Assembly (NCBI GenBank): GCA_905480645.1
Contig: CAJQRC010000021.1
Location: 1 to 64,000 of the forward strand
Source of the DNA: an uncultured Tateyamaria sp.
GTDB taxonomy: Bacteria; Pseudomonadota; Alphaproteobacteria; Rhodobacterales; Rhodobacteraceae
Reading direction: 5' to 3'
DNA: 64,000 nucleotides
Of this stretch, positions 1-9,573 are shown piece by piece. The stretch's first letter is position 1. Each line of letters opens with the position of its first letter. The notes under the pieces are model-generated. The model ran no database searches, had not been told where the DNA came from, and saw only the letters and a list, made by a program, of their open reading frames with translations. The position numbers and the translations under genes are program-made.

Positions 1-861
1 TAGCCCCATAAACCTCGATCTAGTCATGTCCCAAAGTCGTTTCATGTGGCTGAATATCGCCTCAATGCGCCCTCTTGTAACACCGATTTCCACGTTGCGG
101 GCGTGGTCATCCGCATTAAGTTTATTATTGCGGTAACCTTTGCGCTGCACACGGTCCTTGATATCGTTCTTATCCATGCATTCGCGGATTTTTTGTTAGG
201 AATACGCACTATCTGCAAACAACATATTTTCGCTCCCGTCCAGTAATCTGGCCAACGATTTGCTCTCGTGTTCATTACCCGGTGTTATGGCCGCGGCGAA
301 AATAAACCCGTCCTCGTCTATGTTTGGGATGGCTGAACCCCCCACTTCGCTTGCATCTTACCTTTTGCATTAACCTTTATGTGACTGCCCGCCTCAGGAT
401 CACGCTTGCGAATACGAGTTTGAGAAGCCTCGATTAGGGTGGCATCTACAATTGCGATACGGCCCTCCTAAAGGACGACATTCCGGCTGGAAAGCTGGCT
501 GTTTATCTCGCCTAAAACAGCCTCCAGACGCCCTAATTTGTCCAATTTGATCCGAAACTGACCGATGGTATATATTGATCGAGCTCCGACGGTAGAACTT
601 TCTGAACATCGAATTCCGCGCCAACTGCGCCTCTAACTTAACATCCGAAAGATCATACCAAAGCCCCAGAAGCAGTGCCCAAAACAACGTCAGCGCCGCA
701 TATTCAGGCCGCTCGGTCTGCCTTCTACCATTTGGTAAAAGCGGCTCTAAGGAGGGCTAGTCAAACAGCCGTTCTATCTCATCCAAAGCACCTAATGCCG
801 AGTGTTCGAGAAGATCATGCGTGGTGAATAGGGCAGGTTGGTTCATAAAGCGTTTTCTCAT
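1..861 (-). pseudogene. IS5-family transposase remnant, runs off left edge
   Basis: On the minus strand, from an ATG at 861, a DDE transposase of the IS5 type can be read only by switching frame. The N-terminus (MNQPALFTTHDLLEH) runs to a TAG at 757-759. The same frame then gives a transposase-like stretch ending in ARNSMFRKFYR. A second frame gives IKLDKLGRLEAVLGEIN, a stop, then GRIAIVDATLIEASQTR with the first catalytic Asp. A third gives DEDGFIFAAAITPGNEHES, LLFADSAYS-type sequence with the second Asp, another stop, and RGRIEAIFSHMKRLWDMTR with the Glu. At least two frameshifts and three stops make it non-functional. The last 15-20 codons lie beyond base 1. I could not define the terminal inverted repeats. 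Confidence 0.85.
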
Positions 862-1254
862 GCTCTTTTAATACAGTGCAATCAACCGCGAAGGATTCCT
901 AGAAATTTTCTGAAGTCTCTTAAAATTTTCTATTTCAGCAACAGAAGTAATCCGAATTGGCAATATGACTAAGCATCAATATATTAAACACAATCAGAAC
1001 AAAACAAAAACATGGGCTATGGATAAGTTTATAGGTTAAATTTTTGGGAAATTATGGGATATAATATTTATATCAACTATTATACAACATATAGATGATT
1101 AATATCATTGTATAGCTATATATATAAATTTATACTGTTTTAATAATTTAAATAATTGGGTAATATGACTTGCATATAAATTAAATATGTATTTTTTTAA
1201 ATAAAACTATTGCATCCCATGAAATCCCATGCCATCAATAAAAAATCAGATGAA
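862..1254. other. AT-rich spacer between the IS remnant and the dcw leader
   Basis: This stretch has no convincing coding sequence. Roughly 960-1210 is extremely AT-rich, with long A/T runs and many short ATATA tracts, unlike the flanking genes. The outer end of the IS5 remnant should lie near 870-910. A weak promoter for the leader RNA may sit around 1210 (TTGCAT) to about 1240, but no clean -10 box is visible. Confidence 0.5.
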
Positions 1255-1456
1255 GATGAGTTCGGGGCACCAAACGACCCCAAGTAAATAAAAAACTCTA
1301 GCAGGTTTCATACAGGCACTCGCTTTCATCAGACCAGAGATCCGGCGCGTTAGCGAGAAGACATCCTCCCCCAGATGGCGCGCGCAGCTGGAATTCCCGC
1401 AAGGCGGGTTGAAGTTGGCGGATTGATCAGTGGCAGCAGATCAATCCGCCTTTCTC
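1255..1456 (+). ncRNA. UpsM-like leader-derived sRNA upstream of mraZ
   Basis: The roughly 200 nt before mraZ are GC-richer than the spacer. They contain a stem-loop (CCCGC-AAG-GCGGG, 1396-1408) and end in a strong intrinsic terminator (1417-1453), about 80 nt before the mraZ start. In Rhodobacter sphaeroides the dcw cluster has the same layout: an unusually long mraZ leader with an internal terminator releasing the abundant sRNA UpsM (about 200 nt), while read-through transcribes the division genes. Position, size and terminator match. The identification is by synteny and structure, and the 5' end given here is approximate. Confidence 0.55.
1417..1455 (+). terminator. Intrinsic terminator inside the mraZ leader
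   Basis: A perfect 12-bp stem (GGCGGATTGATC at 1417-1428, GATCAATCCGCC at 1439-1450) with a 10-nt loop is followed directly by TTTCTCATTT. It lies upstream of mraZ on the same strand, so it can only attenuate transcription into the dcw cluster or form the 3' end of the leader sRNA. Confidence 0.85.
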
Positions 1457-1536
1457 ATTTCTGGAGGAGTGGGCAGGAGTATTTTGGGGGTGTTGGTATA
1501 GCCCGCAAAGGCAAGTGAAGGATCGGATCAGGCCGG

Positions 1537-2028
1537 ATGGCGCGAAGATTCAGAGGTGAAAGTGACCACAAGGTGGACGCAAAGGGCAGGGTTTCGATAC
1601 CGGCTTCTTTTCGTCGTGTAATTGAAATGTGTGATCCTGATTGGACTGAAGGATTGCCGCCTCGTTTAATTCTGGTCTATGGTGGTATGACCCGCAATTA
1701 TCTTGAAGGTTTTACTGTTCAAGCTATGCATGAGGTCGACGAAAAGATTTCTCGACATCCTCGTGGTTCCGCCAAACGAAAAGCGATGGAACGTCTGTAC
1801 AGTGCGCAATCCCTAGAAACAGTCGTAGACGAAACCGGCCGGATTGTTTTACCTGCCAAAGTACGTGAAAAAATTGGATTAAGCGTAATGGCCCGCTTCG
1901 TTTCCTCTGGTGATACATTTGAAATTTGGCAGCCTGATTTTTATGAAGCTAGTATAGCCGCTCTCGATGATGATGGTTTTGATCCAAATATGGATCCATC
2001 CGTGTATTTGGATGGAGATACAGTTTAA
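1537..2028 (+). CDS. mraZ: Transcriptional regulator MraZ
   Basis: MraZ is the DNA-binding regulator that opens dcw clusters and represses its own promoter. The 163-residue product has the two AbrB/SpoVT-like swapped-hairpin repeats of the family: DAKGRVSIPASFRR at about residues 14-27 and DETGRIVLPAKVREK at about 98-112. The length is normal. The stop TAA is followed immediately by the rsmH ATG, with no spacer. The start follows a purine-rich stretch (AAGGATCGGATCAGG), and no better upstream start is in frame. Possible MraZ-box repeats (TGGGC, TGGGG) lie 50-70 nt upstream. Confidence 0.95.
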   Translation: MARRFRGESDHKVDAKGRVSIPASFRRVIEMCDPDWTEGLPPRLILVYGGMTRNYLEGFTVQAMHEVDEKISRHPRGSAKRKAMERLYSAQSLETVVDETGRIVLPAKVREKIGLSVMARFVSSGDTFEIWQPDFYEASIAALDDDGFDPNMDPSVYLDGDTV

Positions 2029-2994
2029 ATGTCGGTCGGGGGGCCTCATGTACCGGTATTGATTGACGCAATTCTGCAAAATTGCGCACCTATTCAAGGT
2101 GTTTGGCTCGATGGAACTTTTGGAGCAGGGGGCTACGCTCGTGCGTTCTTGGACGCAGGTGCTAGTCGCGTTATCGCTGTAGATCGAGACCCTTTGGCCT
2201 TTGAGATGGCAGAATCTTGGGCACATACTTATAAAGATCGTCTAATAATGAAACCTGGTTTTTTTTCAGACATGGATAAATTTGGCAAGAATCTAGATGG
2301 AGTTGTTCTGGATTTAGGCGTCAGTTCTATGCAGCTTGATTTGGCTGAGCGTGGTTTTTCATTTATGCGTGACGGACCTTTGGATATGCGTATGAGCCAA
2401 AAAGGACCTTCGGCGGCTGACTTGGTGAATGCGGTAGAAGAAAAAGATTTGGCTGGCTTACTTTATCATTATGGAGAAGAGCGCGCGAGCCGGCGCATTG
2501 CACGAGCCATTGTTGCTGCCCGCCCGATAACAACAACCTTTCAGTTGGTGAGAGTTATTGAAAAATGTTTGCCTCGATCAAAGCCCGGTCAGTCCCATCC
2601 TGCAACCCGTAGCTTTCAAGCTATACGGATTGCAGTAAATAATGAATATGGTGAGCTTTATCAAGGTCTGATGGCTGCTGAGCGTGCTTTAACACTAGGC
2701 GGTAAATTGGCAATTGTTACATTTCACTCTGTTGAGGACAGAATGGTGAAACGTTTTTTGACTGAGCGATCTGGTAGGGCAGCAAAGGCTAATCGCTATG
2801 CGCCAGAAATTTTTTCATCACCCGCTCAATTCGAAGTGAAAATACGTAAGGCTATTGTAGCCGATGAAACGGAACTTGAAGTCAATCCGCGCAGTCGCTC
2901 GGCCAAGCTGCGTGTGGCCATGCGGACTGATGCACCCGCAGGGGATATAGATCCTAAATCTATTGGGATGCCGTACATTAAAGGGCTTATGTAA
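2029..2994 (+). CDS. rsmH: 16S rRNA (cytosine(1402)-N(4))-methyltransferase RsmH
   Basis: RsmH (MraW) methylates N4 of C1402 in 16S rRNA using SAM and is the usual second gene of the dcw cluster. The 321-residue protein shows the SAM-binding loop DGTFGAGGY (28-36), VIAVDRDP after it, and the family signature [13 protein letters not shown]. It ends in a conserved basic segment ([12 protein letters not shown]). Its stop overlaps the ftsL start by one base (TAATG), so the two are probably translationally coupled. The length is normal for alphaproteobacteria. Confidence 0.97.
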   Translation: MSVGGPHVPVLIDAILQNCAPIQGVWLDGTFGAGGYARAFLDAGASRVIAVDRDPLAFEMAESWAHTYKDRLIMKPGFFSDMDKFGKNLDGVVLDLGVSSMQLDLAERGFSFMRDGPLDMRMSQKGPSAADLVNAVEEKDLAGLLYHYGEERASRRIARAIVAARPITTTFQLVRVIEKCLPRSKPGQSHPATRSFQAIRIAVNNEYGELYQGLMAAERALTLGGKLAIVTFHSVEDRMVKRFLTERSGRAAKANRYAPEIFSSPAQFEVKIRKAIVADETELEVNPRSRSAKLRVAMRTDAPAGDIDPKSIGMPYIKGLM

Positions 2995-3353
2995 TGCGGA
3001 CAGTACTCTATATTGTGACAACTATCGCAGTGGTTGCTCTCGCCTTTTGGGCGTATCGTGAGAATTATGCCACGCAGGCAGTGCTCTCAAAAACTGAAAA
3101 ATTGCATCGAGAGATACGCCACGCTCATGGTCGGTTGGCAGTTCTACGCGCAGAATGGGCTTATTTAAATCGTCCAGACCGCCTACGTGATTTAGCTGAT
3201 ATAAATTTCGATCGTTTGGGTTTATTACCATTTCGCGCTGATCAGTATGGACACTTAGATGAAGTAGCGTATCCAAAGCCTGAATTATTGCCAATTACTA
3301 ATGCGATAGAGGTATCCGGAACTTTGCCAGTAATAGCGGGTGATTTACAATGA
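2994..3353 (+). CDS. ftsL: Cell division protein FtsL
   Basis: This is a 119-residue bitopic protein with a short cytoplasmic start, one membrane helix (about residues 4-20) and a heptad-like segment (about 30-60) suited to coiled-coil pairing with FtsB. FtsL links FtsQB to FtsWI in the divisome. Sequence conservation in this family is low, so the call rests on topology, size and its place between rsmH and ftsI. The segment LNRPDRLRDLADINFDRLGL, typical of alphaproteobacterial FtsL, supports it. It overlaps rsmH by 1 nt and ftsI by 4 nt. Confidence 0.88.
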   Translation: MRTVLYIVTTIAVVALAFWAYRENYATQAVLSKTEKLHREIRHAHGRLAVLRAEWAYLNRPDRLRDLADINFDRLGLLPFRADQYGHLDEVAYPKPELLPITNAIEVSGTLPVIAGDLQ

Positions 3354-5137
3354 TCCGCACACCCCTTCGTCCACTGGCTCAAATTTTGCCTGCACGCGCT
3401 GCAGGCGAAAACCCCGAAGCAATCGAATTTGAAAATCTTCGAAACCGTCACGAACAAATGCGGGATCGTATGCGTCAGCGTGCGGAGAGTCGATTGTTGA
3501 TATTGGGTGTTTTTTTTATGTGCGCATTCTGTGTAGTAGGCGCCCGCATGGGTGTGCTTGCCACTTCTGAACCCGCTGAGCCAAGGGCAATCGCGAAAGG
3601 ATCTATTATTTCCGCATCGCGTGCCGATATTGTTGATCGCTACGGTCGGCTACTTGCAACAAATTTTGATACCCATGCGTTATACGCTCAGCCAACTCAA
3701 ATGGTAGATCCATTGGCTGCCGCTAATGGGCTTGTACAGATTTTTCCAAACCTAAAAGAGGAGGAGTTAATAAGAGGTTTTACCGGAAAACGTAAATTTC
3801 TTTGGATAAAAAAGAAAATTAGTCCGGAACAGATGCAAGCCGTGCATGATATTGGTGATCCTGGACTGTTATTTGGGCCACGTGATATGCGGCTATACCC
3901 TAATGGAACTCTTGCTGCACATGTGCTTGGGGGAGCATCTTTTGGTAAAGAGGGTGTCAGTGCTGCAGAAGTCATCGGTGTAGCCGGCGTAGAAAAGTAT
4001 TTCGACGATTACCTTCGGGATCCTGCTAATGGACGAAAGCCTTTACAACTTTCATTGGATTTAACCGTTCAGGCCGCAGTAGAGAGAGTCCTAATGGGCG
4101 GTATGAAAATAATGAATGCAAAGGGTGCAACTTCGGTTTTGATGGATGTGGAAACTGGAGAAATCATATCAGCCGTATCTCTACCAAATTTCGATCCCAA
4201 CAATCGGCCTCGCCCGATGATAACTGGTGATCAATCTGACAGCCCACTTTTCAACCGTTCGGTTCAGGGGGTGTACGAGCTTGGGTCAACTTTAAAGATT
4301 TTTGCAGTGGCACAAGCGTTAGATCTTGGACTAATATCACCTTCAACAATTGTTGACACTGCTGGTCCTATGCGGATTGGGGGTTTCCCGATTGGTGAAT
4401 TTAGAAATAAGAATTATGGTAAGTTAAGTGTCACTGATATTATTGTAAAATCCTCTAACCGAGGCACTGGCCGTATCGCTCTCCAAATAGGTGCTAAACG
4501 TCAACAGCATTTTCTGCGTAGCCTTGGTTTCTTTGAACCCACGACCTTTGAGATAGTAGAAGCCGCTACAGGTAAACCGCTTTTGCCTAAACGTTGGACA
4601 GATTTAAGTACGGTTACCATCAGCTATGGTCATGGATTATCGTCTTCTCCGATGCATTTGGCTGCAGGATATGCAGTAATCGCTAACGGAGGTCGATTAG
4701 TAAAGCCCACTATCCTCAAGAAAGAAGGTTCACAAATGGGTGAGCGTGTTATGCTTGAAACGTCTGCAAGAGCTGCGCGTGATATGTTACGCAAGGTTGT
4801 AACCCAAGGTACTGCTTCAATGGGTGAAGTGCCTGGTTATGCGGTTGGTGGGAAAACGGGTACTGCGGATAAACCAAAGCCACGTGGAGGCTATTATGAG
4901 GACAAGGTCATTGCTACTTTTGCAACAATTTTTCCGTCGCATACTCCAAAATATGTTTTAATTGTGACGTTAGATGAGCCTGTTGAGACAAGTGGGGACA
5001 AACCCCGACGCACAGCCGGTTGGACTGCGGTACCGGTAGGTGCTGAAATTATCCGTCGTATTGCACCTTTACTGGGTCTCCGTCCAACCGTTGAACCCAA
5101 AGCGTTGGCTGATATAACATTGACAAGTAGTAACTGA
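3350..5137 (+). CDS. ftsI: Peptidoglycan D,D-transpeptidase FtsI (PBP3)
   Basis: FtsI is the septal transpeptidase that crosslinks peptidoglycan in the periplasm as partner of FtsW. The 595-residue protein has one membrane anchor at about residues 48-70, the non-catalytic class B pedestal domain, then a transpeptidase domain. All three penicillin-binding motifs are present: S313-T-L-K316, S368-S-N370 and K502-T-G504. The start overlaps the ftsL stop (ATGA), implying coupling. The cytoplasmic N-terminus is long and basic, as usual in roseobacters. Confidence 0.97.
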   Translation: MIRTPLRPLAQILPARAAGENPEAIEFENLRNRHEQMRDRMRQRAESRLLILGVFFMCAFCVVGARMGVLATSEPAEPRAIAKGSIISASRADIVDRYGRLLATNFDTHALYAQPTQMVDPLAAANGLVQIFPNLKEEELIRGFTGKRKFLWIKKKISPEQMQAVHDIGDPGLLFGPRDMRLYPNGTLAAHVLGGASFGKEGVSAAEVIGVAGVEKYFDDYLRDPANGRKPLQLSLDLTVQAAVERVLMGGMKIMNAKGATSVLMDVETGEIISAVSLPNFDPNNRPRPMITGDQSDSPLFNRSVQGVYELGSTLKIFAVAQALDLGLISPSTIVDTAGPMRIGGFPIGEFRNKNYGKLSVTDIIVKSSNRGTGRIALQIGAKRQQHFLRSLGFFEPTTFEIVEAATGKPLLPKRWTDLSTVTISYGHGLSSSPMHLAAGYAVIANGGRLVKPTILKKEGSQMGERVMLETSARAARDMLRKVVTQGTASMGEVPGYAVGGKTGTADKPKPRGGYYEDKVIATFATIFPSHTPKYVLIVTLDEPVETSGDKPRRTAGWTAVPVGAEIIRRIAPLLGLRPTVEPKALADITLTSSN

Positions 5138-5153
5138 GCCAAAAGGCTAATTT

Positions 5154-6647
5154 ATGTGTAAGCAGGTGAAACCACTTTCGGCACTGGGGCTCACGGCTCA
5201 TAGGCGGTATTCTAACAACGCCGATAAAAATCCACTAATATCAGGTGTAGCTGTAGACAGTCGCGATGTCCGAGATGGTTTTTTGTTTGCTGCAATGCCG
5301 GGAGCCCGAGTGCACGGCGCGGAATTCATTAAATATGCGATACGAATGGGAGCTGTGGCAGTATTAACAGACGCTGAAGGTGCTAATTTAGCAGCTGCTC
5401 ATCTGAATGGAGTGGCGGTTGTGATCGCAGATGTTCCCCGAGAGGCCTTATCACGGGCTGCGGCGCTTTGGTTTGGTGGTCAACCAGACATGATGATTGC
5501 TATCACTGGAACAAATGGGAAAACTTCTGTTTCAACTTTTGTTCGTCAAATCTGGCTTGCATTGGATCTGCCAGCTATAAATCTCGGTACAACAGGTGTG
5601 GAGGGTACATGGACTGCGCCACAAGCTCAAACAACGCCAGAGCCTATAACTTTGCATCGCACTTTAGCAGAAGCGAAAGAAATGGGCGTCACGCATGCCT
5701 CTATGGAAGCATCATCTCATGGCCTGGATCAGCGTCGCCTTGATGGTGTTGTGCTTAAGGCGGCTGGATTCACAAATTTTACTCAAGATCATTTGGATTA
5801 TCATAGTACTTTTGAAGCATATTTTTCTGCAAAAGCGTGCTTGTTCAAACATGTTTTGCCCGAGGATGGCATTGCTGTGATTAATATGGACGATGCCCGT
5901 GGGTCTGATATGGCAGCAATCGCTAGAGCGCGTGGGCAGAAGGTATTGAGTGTTGGACGCAACGGCGCTGATCTGCATCTATTAACACAACACTTTGATG
6001 CGACTGGTCAAGATTTGAGATTTTCTTACTTAAATCGTATCTATATGCCTCGTTTGTCGCTGATTGGAGGCTTTCAGGCTGATAACGTCATGTTGGCAGC
6101 TGGTCTTGTTATTGCCTGTGGAGCTGATCCTGATCTGGTTTTTGAAAAGTTACCAAGTTTGAAAACGGTTCGTGGTAGGATGCAATTAGCAGCGACACGA
6201 GACAATGGAGCTAATATTTTTGTTGATTATGCGCATACACCCGATGCCATAGCTACAGCACTGGCGGCAATGCGGCCGCATGTGATAGGAAAATTGGTTG
6301 CTATTGTCGGGGCTGGTGGAGACCGCGACGCAGTCAAGCGCCCACTTATGGGACAGGCCGCTGCACAGAACTCAGACGTAGTTTTTGTCACGGATGATAA
6401 TCCGCGGAGTGAAGATCCGGGCACCATTCGTTCAGCTGTAATGACCGGTTGTCCTGCAGCTGTGGAGGTTGGTGACCGCGCTGAAGCTATTTTGCGCGCC
6501 ATTGATATCTTGGAGCCAGGTGATGCATTGCTAATTGCGGGCAAAGGCCATGAAAACGAGCAGATTATTGGTGATGATATTTTACCCTTTGATGACGTTG
6601 AGCAGGCAAGTGTTGCTGTTGCTGCGCTGGAAGGAAGATTAACATGA
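5154..6647 (+). CDS. murE: UDP-MurNAc-tripeptide synthetase MurE (meso-DAP adding)
   Basis: MurE adds the third residue to UDP-MurNAc-L-Ala-D-Glu in the cytoplasm, using ATP. The 497-residue protein has the Mur ligase P-loop GTNGKTS (119-125), the substrate-binding ASMEASSHGLDQRR segment, and the motif D415-N-P-R418, which in this family selects meso-diaminopimelate rather than lysine. It starts 16 nt after ftsI and overlaps murF by 4 nt (ATGA). Confidence 0.97.
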   Translation: MCKQVKPLSALGLTAHRRYSNNADKNPLISGVAVDSRDVRDGFLFAAMPGARVHGAEFIKYAIRMGAVAVLTDAEGANLAAAHLNGVAVVIADVPREALSRAAALWFGGQPDMMIAITGTNGKTSVSTFVRQIWLALDLPAINLGTTGVEGTWTAPQAQTTPEPITLHRTLAEAKEMGVTHASMEASSHGLDQRRLDGVVLKAAGFTNFTQDHLDYHSTFEAYFSAKACLFKHVLPEDGIAVINMDDARGSDMAAIARARGQKVLSVGRNGADLHLLTQHFDATGQDLRFSYLNRIYMPRLSLIGGFQADNVMLAAGLVIACGADPDLVFEKLPSLKTVRGRMQLAATRDNGANIFVDYAHTPDAIATALAAMRPHVIGKLVAIVGAGGDRDAVKRPLMGQAAAQNSDVVFVTDDNPRSEDPGTIRSAVMTGCPAAVEVGDRAEAILRAIDILEPGDALLIAGKGHENEQIIGDDILPFDDVEQASVAVAALEGRLT

Positions 6648-8092
6648 CTATTTGGACAGCCAAGGATTTGGTAAAGGCCACTGGGGGCAGCACAACCACT
6701 GATTGGATTGCTACCGGTATTTCAATTGATAGTCGAACCCTTTCGCCTGGGGATTTATTCGTAGCTTTAAACGCAGAGCGTGATGGTCACGATTATGTTG
6801 CTGAGGCCTTTGCGGCTGGTGCGGTTGCTGCTTTAGTTACGCATGTTCCAAATGGCGTATCAGCAGATGAACCATTACTGATCGTGCCTGATGTCCTTAC
6901 CGGGCTGGAGTCAATAGGTATTGCAGCCCGTGCGCGAACTGCGGCTACAATAGTCGCTATAACGGGCAGTGTAGGTAAGACTTCGACCAAGGAAATGCTT
7001 CGTACAATTCTGAGTGAACAGGGACGTACCCATGCATCTGTTGCCAGCTATAATAATCATTGGGGTGTGCCACTTACGCTAGCGCGGATGCCTGCTGACA
7101 CCGAATATGCAGTAATTGAGATTGGGATGAATAATCCTGGAGAAATTGCGCCACTGGCCAAAATGGTGCGACCGCATGTTGCTTTGATTACGATGGTTGC
7201 AGCAGCCCATCTTGCAGCTTTTGATAATATCTGCGGTATTGCTTGGGAAAAAGCTTCCATTCTTGATGGTCTGGAGGAAAAAGGTACTGGAGTCTTTAAT
7301 AATGATTGCTCTACAGCGCTGATTTTATTATCAAAAGTACACGATTTAAAATGTCGATCTGTTAGTTTTGGCCTGACTGGCTCTGATTTTAAACTAAAAT
7401 CATGGGACTTAGGCCAGGGTAACACGGTGGTAGAGGCCGAAGTGCGTGGCGCGCCTCTTCTTTTTAAGATTGATGCCGTAGGCAAACATTTTGCTATGAA
7501 TGGGCTTGGTGCGCTAGCTGCAACTGAAGTTCTTGGCGCAGACTTGGCACTGGCGGTCCAATCGCTTGGCCGCTGGGCTCCTGATGACGGGCGAGGTGCG
7601 CGCGAAGTCATACATCTTGATCCAGTTGAAACCCAAATGGTGATTGAATTAATTGATGATAGTTACAATGCAAACCCAACCTCAATGGAGGCTGCATTGG
7701 ATGTATTAGCCATTGGAAGAATTATAAATAATACTGGCACGATTGCTGAAGGGCGCAGAATTGCATTTTTGGGAGACATGAAAGAGCTTGGTAGCCAAGC
7801 TGTATCGATGCATGGTGATTTGGCTTGTCTGGATGTCATGGAAACAATAGATAAGATTTACTGTATAGGGCCATTGATGCGGCATCTTTATGAGGCATTA
7901 CCATTAGAAAAACGTGGGCTGTGGACTGAAACGTCGGCTGAAATGGTAACAAATATCAGACGGAAACTAAAAAGTGGTGATGTAGTACTAGTAAAAGGTT
8001 CCCTTAGTATGAAACTTGCCCTCGTCGTTGACGCCATCCGGAAAATGAGCCATCCGGTTAGCGCGGGAACAAAACTGCAAGATAAAGTTTAG
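6644..8092 (+). CDS. murF: UDP-MurNAc-tripeptide--D-Ala-D-Ala ligase MurF
   Basis: MurF attaches the D-Ala-D-Ala dipeptide made by Ddl to complete the pentapeptide precursor. The 482-residue protein has the Mur ligase P-loop GSVGKTSTK (from residue 108), the [11 protein letters not shown] segment, and the C-terminal [11 protein letters not shown] motif characteristic of MurF. It overlaps murE by 4 nt and sits 11 nt before mraY. Confidence 0.97.
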   Translation: MTIWTAKDLVKATGGSTTTDWIATGISIDSRTLSPGDLFVALNAERDGHDYVAEAFAAGAVAALVTHVPNGVSADEPLLIVPDVLTGLESIGIAARARTAATIVAITGSVGKTSTKEMLRTILSEQGRTHASVASYNNHWGVPLTLARMPADTEYAVIEIGMNNPGEIAPLAKMVRPHVALITMVAAAHLAAFDNICGIAWEKASILDGLEEKGTGVFNNDCSTALILLSKVHDLKCRSVSFGLTGSDFKLKSWDLGQGNTVVEAEVRGAPLLFKIDAVGKHFAMNGLGALAATEVLGADLALAVQSLGRWAPDDGRGAREVIHLDPVETQMVIELIDDSYNANPTSMEAALDVLAIGRIINNTGTIAEGRRIAFLGDMKELGSQAVSMHGDLACLDVMETIDKIYCIGPLMRHLYEALPLEKRGLWTETSAEMVTNIRRKLKSGDVVLVKGSLSMKLALVVDAIRKMSHPVSAGTKLQDKV

Positions 8093-8103
8093 GAACGTCT
8101 GAA

Positions 8104-9186
8104 ATGCTATATTGGTTGACGGCTCTTTCGGATGGTGGTGATTTTTTTAATCTCTTCCGCTATATCACATTTCGTGCTGGTGGGGCATTTCTGACGGCGC
8201 TAATTTTTGGTTTCCTATTTGGCAAGCCTCTCATAGAGGTGTTGCGCCGTAAGCAAGGTAAGGGGCAGCCTATCCGCGATGATGGACCGGAAGGACATTT
8301 TTTAAAGGCTGGAACACCAACAATGGGTGGTTTGTTGATAGTGGGATCCCTGACCACTTCTACTTTATTTTGGGCAAGGTTAGATAATCCATATGTCTGG
8401 ATTGTACTCGGAGTGACTTTGTCATTTGGTTTGATAGGTTTTGCCGATGATTATGCCAAAGTTGCTAAACAAACAACGGCGGGTGTTTCGGGCCGTGTGC
8501 GATTAATTTTAGGATTTATTATTGCAGGGATAGCGGCCTATTTTGCAACGATAAGCCACCCTGAAACATTGCAAAATCAACTGGCATTGCCCGTGCTTAA
8601 AGATGTTTTGGTTAATCTTGGATTTGTTTTTATCCCCTTTGCGATGATAGTAATTGTAGGTGCAGCTAATGCAGTAAATCTGACTGACGGCTTAGATGGA
8701 CTGGCAATTATGCCTGTGATGATTGCGGGTGGTACGCTGGGTGTGATTTCGTATGCAGTTGGGCGCGTCGATTTCACTGAATATCTTGACGTTCACTACG
8801 TACCAGGGACGGGAGAATTGTTAATTTTTTCAGCTGCGTTGTTCGGCAGTGGTTTAGGATTTTTGTGGTATAACGCCCCTCCTGCTGCTGTGTTTATGGG
8901 TGATACCGGCTCCCTGGCTTTGGGTGGCGCGCTTGGCTCAATTGCAGTGGTGACAAAGCATGAGTTGGTGCTGGCAATCGTTGGTGGGTTGTTTGTGGTG
9001 GAAGCGTTGAGCGTCATTATTCAAGTTTTGTATTTTAAAAAGACAGGGAAACGGGTATTTTTAATGGCTCCGATACACCATCATTATGAGAAAAAGGGTT
9101 GGTCGGAACCTCAGATTGTAATCCGTTTTTGGATTATATCTTTGATACTTGCAATTATTGGTTTAGCAACTCTAAAGGTTCGTTGA
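8104..9186 (+). CDS. mraY: Phospho-MurNAc-pentapeptide translocase MraY
   Basis: MraY transfers phospho-MurNAc-pentapeptide to undecaprenyl phosphate, forming lipid I at the inner membrane. The protein is 360 residues with about ten hydrophobic helices. Family motifs are visible: [10 protein letters not shown], the catalytic Asp pair in [21 protein letters not shown], and the histidine-rich loop [13 protein letters not shown] near the C-terminus. Length and motifs are standard. It is the last gene before a 387-nt non-coding gap. Confidence 0.98.
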   Translation: MLYWLTALSDGGDFFNLFRYITFRAGGAFLTALIFGFLFGKPLIEVLRRKQGKGQPIRDDGPEGHFLKAGTPTMGGLLIVGSLTTSTLFWARLDNPYVWIVLGVTLSFGLIGFADDYAKVAKQTTAGVSGRVRLILGFIIAGIAAYFATISHPETLQNQLALPVLKDVLVNLGFVFIPFAMIVIVGAANAVNLTDGLDGLAIMPVMIAGGTLGVISYAVGRVDFTEYLDVHYVPGTGELLIFSAALFGSGLGFLWYNAPPAAVFMGDTGSLALGGALGSIAVVTKHELVLAIVGGLFVVEALSVIIQVLYFKKTGKRVFLMAPIHHHYEKKGWSEPQIVIRFWIISLILAIIGLATLKVR

Positions 9187-9573
9187 TGTACAGAGTGCGG
9201 GCAGTAGTTAGAAATAAATTTTAAATTTGCATATTCGTTAATTTTTACGTTAGGCTTGAAATTTTTTTATTATAAAGCTGGCATTCCAACTTTCATTATT
9301 TTTGTATCGCTGAAATATTATGGTACCGTTAATGAAAGTTTTATATTTAATCTATGGTCGCAAAAATCTTTATACTTTATAAAATTACACTTCAAATTTT
9401 GAAATTTTGTTATCGAGTGACTTGGTATTTTGTGCATTTGCACGCTACAGGTTGATCGTTTTCTTTATTGTAAAAATAAGGAATAGTGGACTTCATATTA
9501 ATTGGTTATTTTATATGGTGAAAAGTGTGAATAGCAGTCCTTCTGAAATAAAGCTATATCTGCGAGAAAAATT
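9187..9573. other. Non-coding mraY-murD gap with an 11-bp inverted repeat
   Basis: No ORF with coding character is seen. The gap is AT-rich and holds a perfect 11-bp inverted repeat, AACTTTCATTA at 9288-9298 and TAATGAAAGTT at 9330-9340. The 31-nt spacer contains GGTACC, and TTTATATTT follows. The repeat could be a long-loop terminator, an operator or the scar of a lost element. murD probably needs its own promoter here, but none is clear. Confidence 0.5.

Noticed and set aside
7057-7611. Long antisense open frame inside murF
   Set aside because: It is exactly antisense to conserved murF sequence, has low-complexity Ser/Ala/Thr composition and no recognisable domain.
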